DNA of 5,356 nucleotides from a bacterium. GTDB taxonomy: Bacteria; Spirochaetota; Spirochaetia; Treponematales; Rectinemataceae. The translations under genes were made by a program, and so were the position numbers. This document shows, piece after piece, positions 5,330 through 5,356 of the stretch (its first letter is position 1; every line of letters starts with the position of its first letter). The notes under the pieces are model-generated. The model did not search any database. It was given only the letters and a program-made list of their open reading frames with translations, and was not told the origin of the DNA. Location of the stretch: contig JAKALZ010000146.1 of NCBI GenBank assembly GCA_021813065.1, positions 1 through 5,356 of the forward strand. The letters are read 5' to 3'.

Positions 5330-5356
5330 TCAGCTTCGCACTGGCTCCTTCAGGTC
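5330..5356 (-). CDS. Possible 3' end of an unidentified gene, cut by the window edge
   Basis: On the minus strand the frame from the right edge reads DLKEPVRS and then TGA at 5330-5332, followed 18 nt later by a strong terminator. Of the other two frames, one stops at its second codon and one runs through the terminator, so this is the most plausible gene end. Eight residues are too few to identify a product. Confidence 0.35.
   Translation of the reverse strand, partial: DLKEPVRS

Overview
The window looks like a GC-rich bacterial chromosome segment with two unlike halves. The left half (1-3083, + strand) is the end of a Complex I-type operon: the C-terminal part of a NuoD/49-kDa subunit, then a 770-residue fusion of a NuoI-like two-cluster ferredoxin with a GltD/NfnB-type flavoprotein and an unrecognised C-terminal extension. 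The two genes are 12 bp apart with a strong ribosome-binding site between them. Together they suggest a Complex I-like or Ehr-like membrane oxidoreductase that takes electrons from NAD(P)H through a fused flavoprotein; that role is an inference.

The right half is on the minus strand. Read in its own direction (right to left), it holds the last few codons of an unseen gene with its terminator, an AT-rich promoter/operator region, a class II Fic-family AMP-transferase with a C-terminal winged helix, a terminator, a near-consensus promoter, a TrpR-family repressor, and a small two-helix membrane protein. The membrane protein's 3' end overlaps the NuoI-GltD gene tail to tail by 12 bp, with an inverted repeat spanning both stop codons.

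The fic gene has visibly lower GC than the redox genes (sampled lines about 43-58% against about 68%) and a promoter region near 25% GC. It is bracketed by two copies of a 17-bp sequence that forms part of the terminator on each side, so it may be an acquired module placed between a resident gene and trpR.

The organism cannot be named from this sequence. A Complex I-type redox operon with GltD-type flavin input fits an anaerobe or facultative anaerobe. The TrpR is of the short type with a QR-IA-x3-LG-x4-KITRGS signature, which I associate loosely with spirochaetes, chlamydiae and related lineages; this is a weak hint. No tRNA, rRNA, CRISPR array, transposase or riboswitch was seen, and no gap over 300 bases lacks a gene.
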